The position numbers and the translations under genes are program-made. Shown here piece after piece: positions 1 through 6,740 of a DNA stretch of 13,092 nucleotides. Within the stretch, counting starts at the first letter, position 1, and each line of letters starts with the position of its first letter. The notes under the pieces were generated by a model, which was not told the origin of the DNA, did no database searches, and worked only from the letters and a program-made list of their open reading frames with translations. Source of the stretch: PALSA-555 sp035468285 (GTDB lineage: Bacteria; Actinomycetota; Acidimicrobiia; IMCC26256; PALSA-555); the NCBI GenBank assembly GCA_035468285.1, contig DATISY010000036.1, positions 1-13,092 of the forward strand, read 5' to 3'.

Positions 1-96
1 AGCCTCCGCGGACGGGGCCACGCTCGCCAGCCCAGCGGTCGCCAAGGCCAGCGCTCCGGTGCTCACAACCAACCAACGCACCAGCCGGGACCGCAT
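1..96 (-). CDS. Secreted protein, signal peptide only (partial)
   Basis: The gene starts with ATG at 96-94 and runs leftwards off the window, so only the first 32 codons are visible. They form a textbook Sec signal peptide: basic start (MRSRLVRW), a hydrophobic Ala/Leu/Val core, and a small-residue end (APSAEA) that could be cleaved by signal peptidase I. An AAGGAC ribosome binding site at 106-101 lies four bases before the ATG and supports this start. The mature protein is outside the window, so its function cannot be stated. Export is inferred from the leader alone. Confidence 0.7.
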   Translation of the reverse strand, partial: MRSRLVRWLVVSTGALALATAGLASVAPSAEA

Positions 97-436
97 CGGC
101 GTCCTTCGCTTCCAATGACCTGGCGGAACGCTAGCCGTCACAGCCGGCCCGTACCGTCCTCCCATCGATCCCGTCCGCGCTCCGCCAAACGCGCGCATCG
201 CGCTTGACGATTCCGCCCCGATGGCCGGGCGACGTCAACCTCATCTACCCCGGCGAGCCGATCGTGCTGCTGGTCGCCGGTGCGCAGCCCGCGACGGCTC
301 GGCGGCGCGGGACCGGTGCGTGCGTCAGAGACCCCCACCCAATTGGGGTCACCCAAAGACACCGTCCCGAAGCTCACCGCGGCCCTCAAAGCCTGAGCGC
401 CACGCGCCCCGTTTGCGCGGGTCGCGCGGGTTTGCG
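97..436. other. 340-base stretch without a convincing gene
   Basis: Apart from the ribosome binding site and candidate -10 box near 101-133, no reading frame here looks like a real gene. Three minor items are visible. GACCCC at 330-335 pairs with GGGGTC at 345-350, and the perfect palindrome CCCAATTGGG lies at 338-347. A hairpin here could mark the end of the minus-strand fatty acid operon, but no run of T follows. GTTTGCGC is repeated at 411-418 and 430-437. The plus-strand codons around 225-270 read GDVNLIYPGEPIVLL, which resembles the end of a LysM domain but has no upstream half. Confidence 0.4.
128..133 (-). promoter_or_regulatory. Candidate -10 box for the secreted-protein gene
   Basis: Read on the minus strand this is TAGCGT, which fits the actinobacterial TANNNT -10 pattern. 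It would place a start site near 121 and give a leader of about 25 bases that carries the AAGGAC ribosome binding site. I see no clear -35 box, so this is a weak call from pattern and position only. Confidence 0.3.
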
Positions 437-1015
437 CTATCCCGACGCCGCGTCCGGATGGCCGGGCAGGACGTCGGTCTCCGACTGGTGCCACACCGGG
501 CTGTCCCCCGCGGTCTCGACGTTGAACCCGTAGTCGTACGCGAGGCCGCCACCGATCGTCCCGCCCAGGGCGGTGAGGCCCGCCGCGACGAGCGACAGCA
601 CCAGCGCCACGGCCGGCGTCGAGTGATGACCGGGATACACCAGGATCCGCACCGCGATGTTGACCAGCACCAACAGCGTGACGCTCAGCATCGTCACCGC
701 ATGCGCGTTCGCGGTCCGGCGAGCCTGCGTGCCGGCCTCGGTCGAGCGCAGCCAGTCCCAGAACCCAGTCAACGCGGCGAGCAGCGACACGGCGGCCCCA
801 CCCACGAGCGTGAACGTCCCCGCCCGGAAGAAGTCCCGCGCCCAGGCACTCTCGTGACCGACACTCGAGATGACGTCGAACGCCGCCACCAGCATGTACG
901 CCCCGACCGGGATGTCGGTCAACGGCGGGTGCAGCGGCTTCCCAGCAAAGCCCCGCAGCCCCTTGAACTTCCGGCCGCGCAGCGTCAGCGACGGACGAAA
1001 CGAGAAATGACGCAT
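437..1015 (-). CDS. DUF2231 family membrane protein
   Basis: This 192-residue protein is a probable four-helix inner-membrane protein. Residues 24-50 carry the DUF2231 signature: GKPLHPPLTDIP, then the first hydrophobic segment at about 35-50. Further segments lie at about 66-88, 104-126 and 134-158. The tail from about 160 is polar. The biochemical role of DUF2231 proteins is not established, and I do not assign one. The ATG at 1015-1013 has a good AAGGGGG ribosome binding site just upstream. The gene begins only 30 bases after the fabI stop, so it is probably the last gene of the fatty acid operon. Whether it has anything to do with lipids is unknown. Confidence 0.8.
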   Translation of the reverse strand: MRHFSFRPSLTLRGRKFKGLRGFAGKPLHPPLTDIPVGAYMLVAAFDVISSVGHESAWARDFFRAGTFTLVGGAAVSLLAALTGFWDWLRSTEAGTQARRTANAHAVTMLSVTLLVLVNIAVRILVYPGHHSTPAVALVLSLVAAGLTALGGTIGGGLAYDYGFNVETAGDSPVWHQSETDVLPGHPDAASG

Positions 1016-1045
1016 CCGTTCCCCCTTGCTCTGTTCTGGTTTGGA

Positions 1046-1801
1046 TCAGGCCCCGACGGCGTGAACCCCTCCGTCGACATGGACCATCTCGCCCGTCGTC
1101 GCGGGGAAGTAGTCCGACAGCAACGCGACGCACGCCTTCGCCACCGGCTCGGCGTCGCGGATGTCCCACCCGAGCGGCGCCCGGGTGCTCCACATCTCCT
1201 CGAAGTGATCGAACCCCGGGATGCTCTTCGCGGCCATCGTCCGGACGGGACCCGCCGCGACCAGGTTCACCCGGATCCCCTTCGGCCCGAGATCCCGGGC
1301 CAGGTACCGGGCCGTGGACTCGAACGCCGACTTCGCCACCCCCATCCAGTCATAGACCGGCCACGCCTGGGTGTTGTCGAAGTCGAGCCCGACGATGGAC
1401 CCACCCTCGGAGAGCAGCGGCAGCGCCGCCACCGCGAGGGCCTTCAGCGAGAACGCCGAGATCTGCAACGCCACCGCGACGTCCTCCCAGGGCGCGTCGA
1501 GGAACCCGCCTCCCAGACACGACGGCGGCGCGAACCCGATGGCGTGCACCACCCCGTCGAGGTGGCCGCCCACCCGCCCGGCGAGCGCACCGAGGTCGTC
1601 GGCGTTCTGGACGTCGAGCTCGACCAGGGTCGGCTCGCTCGGTAGCCGCCTGGCCGTGCGCTGGGTGAGGCTCATGACACGACCGAACGAGGTGAGCACC
1701 ACCTCGGCGCCCTCTTCCTGCGCGGCGCGAGCGACCGAGAACGCGATCGACGCGTCGTTGAGGACCCCGGTCACGAGGATCCGCTTTCCGTCCAACAGCA
1801 T
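1046..1801 (-). CDS. fabI: Enoyl-[acyl-carrier-protein] reductase, InhA-type
   Basis: NADH-dependent enoyl-ACP reductase, 251 residues, catalysing the last reduction of each type II fatty acid cycle. It is a short-chain dehydrogenase with a Rossmann start (KRILVTGVLNDASIAF, 6-21) and the catalytic pair Tyr150/Lys157 in YDWMGVAK, the Tyr-six-residues-Lys spacing of FabI/InhA. Stretches such as DVQNADDL (63-70), GGSIVGLDFD (133-142) and RAPLGWDIRDAEPVAK (207-222) follow M. tuberculosis InhA closely. Two differences stand out. Ala87 occupies the place of InhA Ser94, and the substrate-binding loop between VRT (188) and RAPLGW (207) is about 18 residues, against about 28 in InhA. The start is the ATG at 1801, with AGGAG at 1811-1807. 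It lies eight bases after the carboxyltransferase stop, so the two are probably co-transcribed. An upstream in-frame extension of this reading frame is only antisense noise inside accD. Confidence 0.95.
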   Translation of the reverse strand: MLLDGKRILVTGVLNDASIAFSVARAAQEEGAEVVLTSFGRVMSLTQRTARRLPSEPTLVELDVQNADDLGALAGRVGGHLDGVVHAIGFAPPSCLGGGFLDAPWEDVAVALQISAFSLKALAVAALPLLSEGGSIVGLDFDNTQAWPVYDWMGVAKSAFESTARYLARDLGPKGIRVNLVAAGPVRTMAAKSIPGFDHFEEMWSTRAPLGWDIRDAEPVAKACVALLSDYFPATTGEMVHVDGGVHAVGA

Positions 1802-1809
1802 GAGGTCTC

Positions 1810-3210
1810 CTAGAGAGGCGTGTTCGCGTGCCGACGCGGATCCGCGTGCTCCCGCTTGGTGAGCAGCCGATCCAGCGCCGCGGCCAACACCCGGCGAGTG
1901 TCCGAGGCGGGCAGCACGTCGTCGACGAAGCCACGCTCCGCCGCCGCGTACGGGTTCGAGAAGCGGTCGTCGAACTCGGCTTCGAGGACGGCCTGCTCCG
2001 CGAACCGCTCCGCCGGGTCGTCCATCGACCGGAGCCGGCGGCCGTGCAGGATCTGCACCGCGCCCGGGGCGCCCATGACCGCGACCTCCGCCGTCGGCCA
2101 CGCCCCGCACCAATCGTTCCCCAACCCCTTCGAGTCCATGACGATGTACGCGCCGCCATACGCCTTGCGCAGCACCACACAGAGGCGCGGCACCGTCGCC
2201 GCCGCGTAGGCGTGGACCAGCTCGGCACCATGGCGGATGAGGCCCCGCCACTCCAGGTCCTTGCCGGGCTCGAATCCGGGCGTGTCGACCAAGGTGATCA
2301 ACGGCACGTTGAAGCAGTCGCACCACTGCACGAACCGCGCCGCCTTCTCCGACGCCTCGATGTCGAGCGTTCCGGCCCGCTGCTGCGGCTGGTTCGCCAG
2401 GACCCCGACGGGCCGGCTCCCCAGGCGACCGAGACCGGTCACCAGGTTCGCCGCGTGCCCCGCGCGCAGCTCGAAGAACGATCCCTCATCGAGGACGTCC
2501 TCGATCACCACCCGGACGTCATAAGACGCCGTCGCCCGGGCCGGCACCACCGTCGACGCCCGGATCGTGTCGCGGTCCACCGGGTCGTCGGTCTCGACCG
2601 TCGGCGGATCCTCGAGATGGTTCGACGGCAAGTAGGACAGCACATGCGTGGCCGCCAGCCGGGCGTCGGCGTCGTCGTCGACGACCAGCGACGCCACCCC
2701 GCTGTGCAGCCCGTGGAGCGCCGCGCCGCCGAGCTCCCGGTTCTCCAGCACCATGCCGGTGAACGCCCGCACCGTGTCCGGCCCGCTCACATACGCGAAC
2801 GCGTCTGCCGTCATGATCGTGACGTCGGCCAACCCGAGCAGCAGTGCCGGCCCCGACACCGCCGGGCCCGTCACCATCAACACCGTCGGCACGACCCCCG
2901 ACGCGTCGGCCAGCGCGCGCGCCACCCGCCCCCACGCGTGCAGCGACGCCACCCCCTCTGCCACATCGGCCCCCGACGACGCCACCGTCCCGACGACGGG
3001 GATACCGAGCTCGACGGCCAAACGCACGGCCCGCTCCAACGTCGCACCCTCGGGGGGACCGATGGCGCCGACGTGCTTCCCGTCCGCGATGCGGAACTCG
3101 ACGACCCGGCGTCCATCGAGCTCGGTCAGCGCGGCGCTCGCGGCGTCGCTGCACCGCCCCGCGACCGGGACCGGGGGGAGCGTCGGCGCCAACAGGCCCG
3201 AGCCGGTCAC
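1810..3210 (-). CDS. accD: Acyl-CoA carboxylase carboxyltransferase subunit (AccD6/PccB-like)
   Basis: Carboxyltransferase, 466 residues, that moves CO2 from carboxybiotin to an acyl-CoA. In this operon it most likely makes malonyl-CoA. It has two crotonase-fold halves. The N half is about residues 30-200 (SSGADVAEGV at 78-87, LSYLPSN at 191-197). The C half is about 228-466 (ANQPQQRAGTLDIEASEKAARF near 272-293, RKAYGGAYIVM at 348-358, ending HANTPL). Ile356 matches the position where Asp422 of Streptomyces PccB restricts the enzyme to propionyl-CoA. Ile there is known to permit acetyl-CoA. The protein is about 60-80 residues shorter than PccB/AccD5 at the N terminus. It starts with GTG and overlaps the fabF stop by GTGA, so translation is coupled. 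M. tuberculosis also keeps accD6 in its FAS-II operon. The matching biotin carboxylase and carrier must be encoded elsewhere. Confidence 0.9.
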   Translation of the reverse strand: MTGSGLLAPTLPPVPVAGRCSDAASAALTELDGRRVVEFRIADGKHVGAIGPPEGATLERAVRLAVELGIPVVGTVASSGADVAEGVASLHAWGRVARALADASGVVPTVLMVTGPAVSGPALLLGLADVTIMTADAFAYVSGPDTVRAFTGMVLENRELGGAALHGLHSGVASLVVDDDADARLAATHVLSYLPSNHLEDPPTVETDDPVDRDTIRASTVVPARATASYDVRVVIEDVLDEGSFFELRAGHAANLVTGLGRLGSRPVGVLANQPQQRAGTLDIEASEKAARFVQWCDCFNVPLITLVDTPGFEPGKDLEWRGLIRHGAELVHAYAAATVPRLCVVLRKAYGGAYIVMDSKGLGNDWCGAWPTAEVAVMGAPGAVQILHGRRLRSMDDPAERFAEQAVLEAEFDDRFSNPYAAAERGFVDDVLPASDTRRVLAAALDRLLTKREHADPRRHANTPL

Positions 3211-4463
3211 CCGGTCGGCGTCAGGACGAGTGTCGCGTTGTGGCCACCGAACCCGAACGAGTTGGACAACACCGGCGCCGCCCCGATCGGACGGGGCGCG
3301 TCACGGACGACATCGAGCTCGATCTCGTCCCCGAGCTGCTCGACGTTCGCCGTCGGCGGGACCAGCCCCTCCCGGATCGAGCACAGGGCCACCACCGCCT
3401 CCGCGGCACCAGCACCGGCGATCATGTGCCCGAACACACCCTTCGACGACGTGACGGGCGGACCCTCGTCACCGAACACCTTCCGGATCGCCTCCGCCTC
3501 CGCGGCGTCGTTGAGCTCCGTCGACGTCCCATGCGCGTTGATGTGACCGATGTCCGTTGCGCCCATTCCGGCGTCGTCGAGCGCCTGCTGCATGCACGCC
3601 GCCGCGCCCGCCCCACCGGGAGACGGCGCGGTGATGTGGTACGCGTCGGCGTTACGTCCGTACCCGGCGACCTCGCCGTAGACCTTCGCGCCGCGCCCGA
3701 GGGCCCGCTCCAGCGGCTCCAGCACCAAGAACCCGGCCCCTTCCGCGACGACGAACCCGTCGCGCGCCGCGTCGAACGGCCGCGATGCGTGCTCCGGGTC
3801 GTCGTTCTTGGTGCTCAACGCGCCCATGCGCGCGAACGCGGCCACCGTGATGTTCGTCAACGGGTACTCGGTCCCACCCGCGATCACGACGTCGGAGCTG
3901 CCATCCCGGATCAGGCGGGCGCCTTCACCGATCGCGTTGGTCCCCGCGGCGCACGCAGTCGCGATGCACAACGCCGGGCCGGTGAACCCGTACCGCATCG
4001 AGATCACGCCAGCCGTCGCGTTCGGCATCATCATGGGCACGAAGAAGGGACTGACCCGCGACGCACCCTTGTCGAAGTAGACCCGGCAGTTCTCCTCGAG
4101 GGTCGCCAAGCCACCGATCCCCGTGGCGGCGATCACGGCGCACCGCTCGGGGTCCACCCCGAGGTCGCCGGCGTCCTCGATGGCGTCCGCCGCGGCCGCG
4201 AACCCGAGATGCGTCACCCGGTCCTGGCGGCGCACGTCCTTCGGCCCGACATATTGCTCCGGGTCGAACGCGTCGGGCACCACACACGCGAACGTGACCG
4301 GCAGGCCGGCCTCCACGAACCGGGGGACCGTCGCCGCCGTCGGCCGGGCCGCCACGATCGTCTCCCAGAACGTGTCCAGGTCCGCGCCGGCAGGGGTCTT
4401 GACCCCCATCCCGGTGACGGCGACGCGGGGACGACCCCGATGGTCGAGGAATTCCGAGCTCAT
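3207..4463 (-). CDS. fabF: Beta-ketoacyl-ACP synthase II
   Basis: Condensing enzyme that elongates acyl chains with malonyl-ACP, 418 residues, the usual length. It opens with RVAVTGMGVKTPAG (13-26). The acyl-accepting Cys171 lies in CIATACAAG. The two histidines of the Cys-His-His triad are His311 (NAHGTST) and His346 (GVFGHMIAGAG), with the conserved Lys341 before the latter. The Gly-rich NSFGFGGHNA end (401-410) is typical. The protein belongs to the FabF/KasA group rather than FabB by its overall motif set, but chain-length preference cannot be read from the sequence. The ATG overlaps the acpP stop (ATGA), and its own TGA overlaps the GTG of the carboxyltransferase gene, so the three genes are translationally linked. 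Confidence 0.95.
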   Translation of the reverse strand: MSSEFLDHRGRPRVAVTGMGVKTPAGADLDTFWETIVAARPTAATVPRFVEAGLPVTFACVVPDAFDPEQYVGPKDVRRQDRVTHLGFAAAADAIEDAGDLGVDPERCAVIAATGIGGLATLEENCRVYFDKGASRVSPFFVPMMMPNATAGVISMRYGFTGPALCIATACAAGTNAIGEGARLIRDGSSDVVIAGGTEYPLTNITVAAFARMGALSTKNDDPEHASRPFDAARDGFVVAEGAGFLVLEPLERALGRGAKVYGEVAGYGRNADAYHITAPSPGGAGAAACMQQALDDAGMGATDIGHINAHGTSTELNDAAEAEAIRKVFGDEGPPVTSSKGVFGHMIAGAGAAEAVVALCSIREGLVPPTANVEQLGDEIELDVVRDAPRPIGAAPVLSNSFGFGGHNATLVLTPTG

Positions 4464-4711
4464 GCCTTCGAGGCCACCTTGGACATCACGAGGTCGACTG
4501 CTTGCCCGACGGTGGTGACGTTCTCGAGGTCTTCCTCGGGCACCGAGATGTCGAAGCGCTCCTCGAGGCCCATCACCAGCTCCACGAGATCGAGGCTGTC
4601 CGCGTCGAGGTCCTCCTTGAACCGGGCGTCTTCGGTGACGGCCTCGGGCTCCACGCTCAGGACCTCCACGGCCACTTCACGTAGGGCGGCGACTGCATCG
4701 TCACGCTCCAT
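4460..4711 (-). CDS. acpP: Acyl carrier protein
   Basis: Carrier of the growing acyl chain, 83 residues and acidic, with the four-helix ACP pattern. The phosphopantetheine attachment site is Ser39 in DADSLDLVEL, followed by the acidic recognition helix (VMGLEERFDISVPEEDLENV, 46-65). The size is that of a classical FAS ACP. The mycobacterial AcpM carries a longer C-terminal tail, and this one does not. The ATG at 4711 has the strongest ribosome binding site of the operon (GAGGAGG), in keeping with the high ACP level cells need. A holo-ACP synthase must act on it but is not encoded in the window. Its TGA overlaps the fabF ATG. Confidence 0.96.
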   Translation of the reverse strand: MERDDAVAALREVAVEVLSVEPEAVTEDARFKEDLDADSLDLVELVMGLEERFDISVPEEDLENVTTVGQAVDLVMSKVASKA

Positions 4712-4715
4712 GTGT

Positions 4716-4722
4716 CCTCCTC
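4716..4722 (-). promoter_or_regulatory. Strong ribosome binding site of acpP
   Basis: On the minus strand the sequence is GAGGAGG, four bases before the acpP ATG. It is a near-perfect anti-16S match, while most other operon members rely on overlapping stops and starts with weak sites. It lies in the 39-base fabG-acpP gap, the widest gap between fabD and fabI. Confidence 0.7.
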
Positions 4723-4750
4723 ATCAGGGTTGGTTCGGCGCGAAGCGCGA

Positions 4751-5494
4751 TCAGTGACCCATCCCCAAGCCACCATCAACGGGGATCAGCGCGCCGGTCA
4801 CATATCCGGCGGGCTCGGAGCACACGAACCCGACGAGCGCCGCCACCTCCTCGGGGGTGCCGAGGCGTCCCAACGGGACCGTGGCCTCCATCATGCCCCG
4901 CCACTCCGGGGACAGCGCCTCTGTCATGTCCGTCACGATAGGCCCCGGCGCCACGATGTTGCAGGTGATGTTACGTGGTGCGAGCTCCCGGGCGACGGCA
5001 CGGGTGAGGCCCACGAGGCCCGCCTTCGCCGCCGAGTAGTTGGCCTGCCCCGGCGCCCCGGCATGGCCGCTCACCGACGAGATGTTCACGATGCGCCCCC
5101 ACCGGTTCCGCATCAGCTTCGGGGTGGCTCGACGAATGGTGTGAAACGCACCCGTCAGATTCGTCGCCAGCACGTCGCTCCACTGCTCTTCGCTCATCCG
5201 CGCGATGAGCCCGTCGGCGGTGACCCCGGCGTTGTTCACCAGGATCTCCACCGGCCCGAACGTCGCCTCGACCTCGCTGAACGCGGCGTCCACCGCGTCG
5301 ACGTCTCGCACGTCGGCGATGACCGCGCTCGCCTCGTGCCCCGCGGCCTCCAGCTCCCGCTGCGTGTCCTTCGCGCCGTCGCTCGCCGAGCAGCACACCA
5401 CCCGATGCCCCGCACCGGCCAGCGTCCGGGCGATCGCCCGCCCGATCCCTCGCGAAGCGCCCGTCACGAGCGCGGTGCGAGCGCCTCCCGTCAC
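4751..5494 (-). CDS. fabG: 3-oxoacyl-[acyl-carrier-protein] reductase
   Basis: NADPH-dependent ketoreductase that carries out the first reduction of each elongation cycle, 247 residues, a standard FabG length. The nucleotide-binding motif TGASRGIG is at 11-18, NNAG at 87-90 and the structural Asn at 112 (ATNLTG). The catalytic residues are Ser140 (VNISSVSG), Tyr153 and Lys157 (YSAAK). The end VTGALIPVDGGLGMGH is typical. The start is GTG at 5494-5492, overlapping the fabH stop as GTGA. No strong ribosome binding site precedes it, so translation probably depends on ribosomes finishing fabH. Short-chain dehydrogenases are many, but position within a complete fab cluster makes the FabG role very likely. 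Confidence 0.95.
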   Translation of the reverse strand: MTGGARTALVTGASRGIGRAIARTLAGAGHRVVCCSASDGAKDTQRELEAAGHEASAVIADVRDVDAVDAAFSEVEATFGPVEILVNNAGVTADGLIARMSEEQWSDVLATNLTGAFHTIRRATPKLMRNRWGRIVNISSVSGHAGAPGQANYSAAKAGLVGLTRAVARELAPRNITCNIVAPGPIVTDMTEALSPEWRGMMEATVPLGRLGTPEEVAALVGFVCSEPAGYVTGALIPVDGGLGMGH

Positions 5495-6477
5495 GCCCGG
5501 CCCCAGCGCAGCACCGCGCTGCCCCAGGTCATGCCGGCACCGAACCCGCTCACCAAGATCAGCTGACCGTCCTCGAACCGGCCCGCGTCGGCGGCCTCCG
5601 ACAACGCCAGCGGGATCGACGCCGCCGAGGTGTTGCCGTACCGCTCGATGTTCACGATGGTGCGCTCCGGGGGGATCCCGAGGCGGCTCGACGCCGCGTC
5701 GATGATGCGGGCGTTGGCCTGGTGGGGGATGAACCAGTCGATCTCGGAGGAGGTCACGCCGGCCCGCGCCATGGCGGTCTTCGCCGACTCGATGACGACC
5801 CGCACCGCCCGTCGGAACACCTCGGGGCCCTGCATCTTCAAGTACTGCAACCCCTCGGCGAGCGTCGCCGCCGTCGTCGGCCGCCGGCTCCCACCCGCCG
5901 AGACCTCCAGCAGTCCCGCCAGGCTCCCGTCACACCCCAGGTCGAACGACAACAGCCCGGGCCCGGCATCGGGCGCGGCCTCGAGGACCAATGCGGCCGC
6001 GGCGTCCCCGAACAGGATGCACGTCGCCCGGTCATCCGGGTCGATGATCCGCGAGAGCGTCTCGGCTCCGACCACCAGGACATGATCCAGCCCGCCGCTG
6101 GCCAACAGCGACGCGCCGGTCACGAGCTCGTAGACGAACCCGGCACACCCCGCCGCGAGATCGAACGACCCGCACCGCAACCCCAAGCCCTCACCGACGA
6201 ACGCGCCCGTGTGGGGAATCGGCTGCTCCGGTGTCGCCGTCGCCACGATCAACAGATCGATGTCGACCGGGGTGATCCCGGCCTGCTTGATCGCGGCCGC
6301 GCCCGCCGCGATCGCCAACGTTGCCGTCGAGTCCTCCGCCCCCGCGATCCGTCGCTCCCGGATCCCGGTGCGCTCCACGATCCACTGATCCGAAGTATCG
6401 ACGCGCTGCTCCAGGTCAGCGTTCGTCAGTCGGCCGTCGGGGACCGCGGCGCCCCAACCGGCGATCGCAGCCCGCAT
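5491..6477 (-). CDS. fabH: Beta-ketoacyl-ACP synthase III
   Basis: Initiating condensing enzyme that joins an acyl-CoA primer to malonyl-ACP, 328 residues. The thiolase-fold catalytic triad is complete: Cys111 (DLAAGCAGF), His252 (IPHQANARI) and Asn282 (RYGNTSAASI). Supporting motifs are the N-terminal TSDQWIVERTGIRERR (28-43) and the C-terminal SGFGAGMTWGSAVLRW (310-325). The primer preference (acetyl-CoA or branched acyl-CoA) cannot be deduced by eye. The ATG at 6477-6475 comes two bases after the stop of the small carrier-like gene. The TGA overlaps the fabG GTG. Confidence 0.96.
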   Translation of the reverse strand: MRAAIAGWGAAVPDGRLTNADLEQRVDTSDQWIVERTGIRERRIAGAEDSTATLAIAAGAAAIKQAGITPVDIDLLIVATATPEQPIPHTGAFVGEGLGLRCGSFDLAAGCAGFVYELVTGASLLASGGLDHVLVVGAETLSRIIDPDDRATCILFGDAAAALVLEAAPDAGPGLLSFDLGCDGSLAGLLEVSAGGSRRPTTAATLAEGLQYLKMQGPEVFRRAVRVVIESAKTAMARAGVTSSEIDWFIPHQANARIIDAASSRLGIPPERTIVNIERYGNTSAASIPLALSEAADAGRFEDGQLILVSGFGAGMTWGSAVLRWGRA

Positions 6478-6479
6478 CG

Positions 6480-6740
6480 TCAGTGGACTCGCATCCAGGC
6501 GACGGGCTGCCCATGGCGGAGCCGCTCACCGGGATGCACGAGCACCCCCACCAGCCGGCCCGCGAACGGGCTCGACACCGGCGTCGACGTTCCCGGCCCC
6601 TCGACCATCCCGACCGTCTGCCCGGCCTCGACGTCGGCGTCCTCGGCCAGGTCGACGGGACGGAACACCCCGACGGCCGGCGCGACGATCATCCGCTCGG
6701 GCACCAACAGCCCTTCTCCATGATCGAGCAACGTCTCCAT
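6480..6740 (-). CDS. Lipoyl/biotinyl-like domain protein lacking any lysine
   Basis: A single small domain of 86 residues whose pattern resembles a barrel-sandwich hybrid (lipoyl/biotin-carrier fold). It has an early strand with IVAPAVGVF (18-26), then DVEAGQTVGMVEG (36-48), SPFAGRLVGVLVHPGE (57-72) and a closing GQPVAWM (77-83). In true carriers the turn before the proline-rich strand holds the modified lysine (EAMKM or DK). Here the matching turn is VEGPGTST (46-53). The whole protein contains no lysine, so it cannot be biotinylated or lipoylated in the usual way. The ATG overlaps the fabD TGA (ATGA), and the gene ends two bases before fabH, so it is firmly part of the operon. Its function is unknown. 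A structural or scaffolding role with FabD, FabH or the carboxylase is speculation. Confidence 0.75.
   Translation of the reverse strand: METLLDHGEGLLVPERMIVAPAVGVFRPVDLAEDADVEAGQTVGMVEGPGTSTPVSSPFAGRLVGVLVHPGERLRHGQPVAWMRVH

Noticed and set aside
330..350. Hairpin GACCCC...GGGGTC as a terminator for the fatty acid operon
   Set aside because: The stem is only six pairs with a nine-base loop and no T-run on either strand, so it is mentioned only as a weak possibility and not annotated as a terminator.
411..437. GTTTGCGC direct repeat
   Set aside because: Two 8-base copies in GC-rich DNA are easily due to chance, and there is no further copy to suggest a CRISPR or mobile element.
221..1645. 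Long plus-strand open frame (474 codons) across the DUF2231 and fabI region
   Set aside because: Its product is Arg/Pro/His-rich with no recognisable domain, and it runs antisense to two well-supported genes. Open antisense frames are expected at this GC level.
1828..4757. Long plus-strand open frames antisense to accD, fabF and acpP
   Set aside because: They are low-complexity Arg/Pro/Ala strings that mirror genuine genes with complete catalytic motifs on the minus strand.
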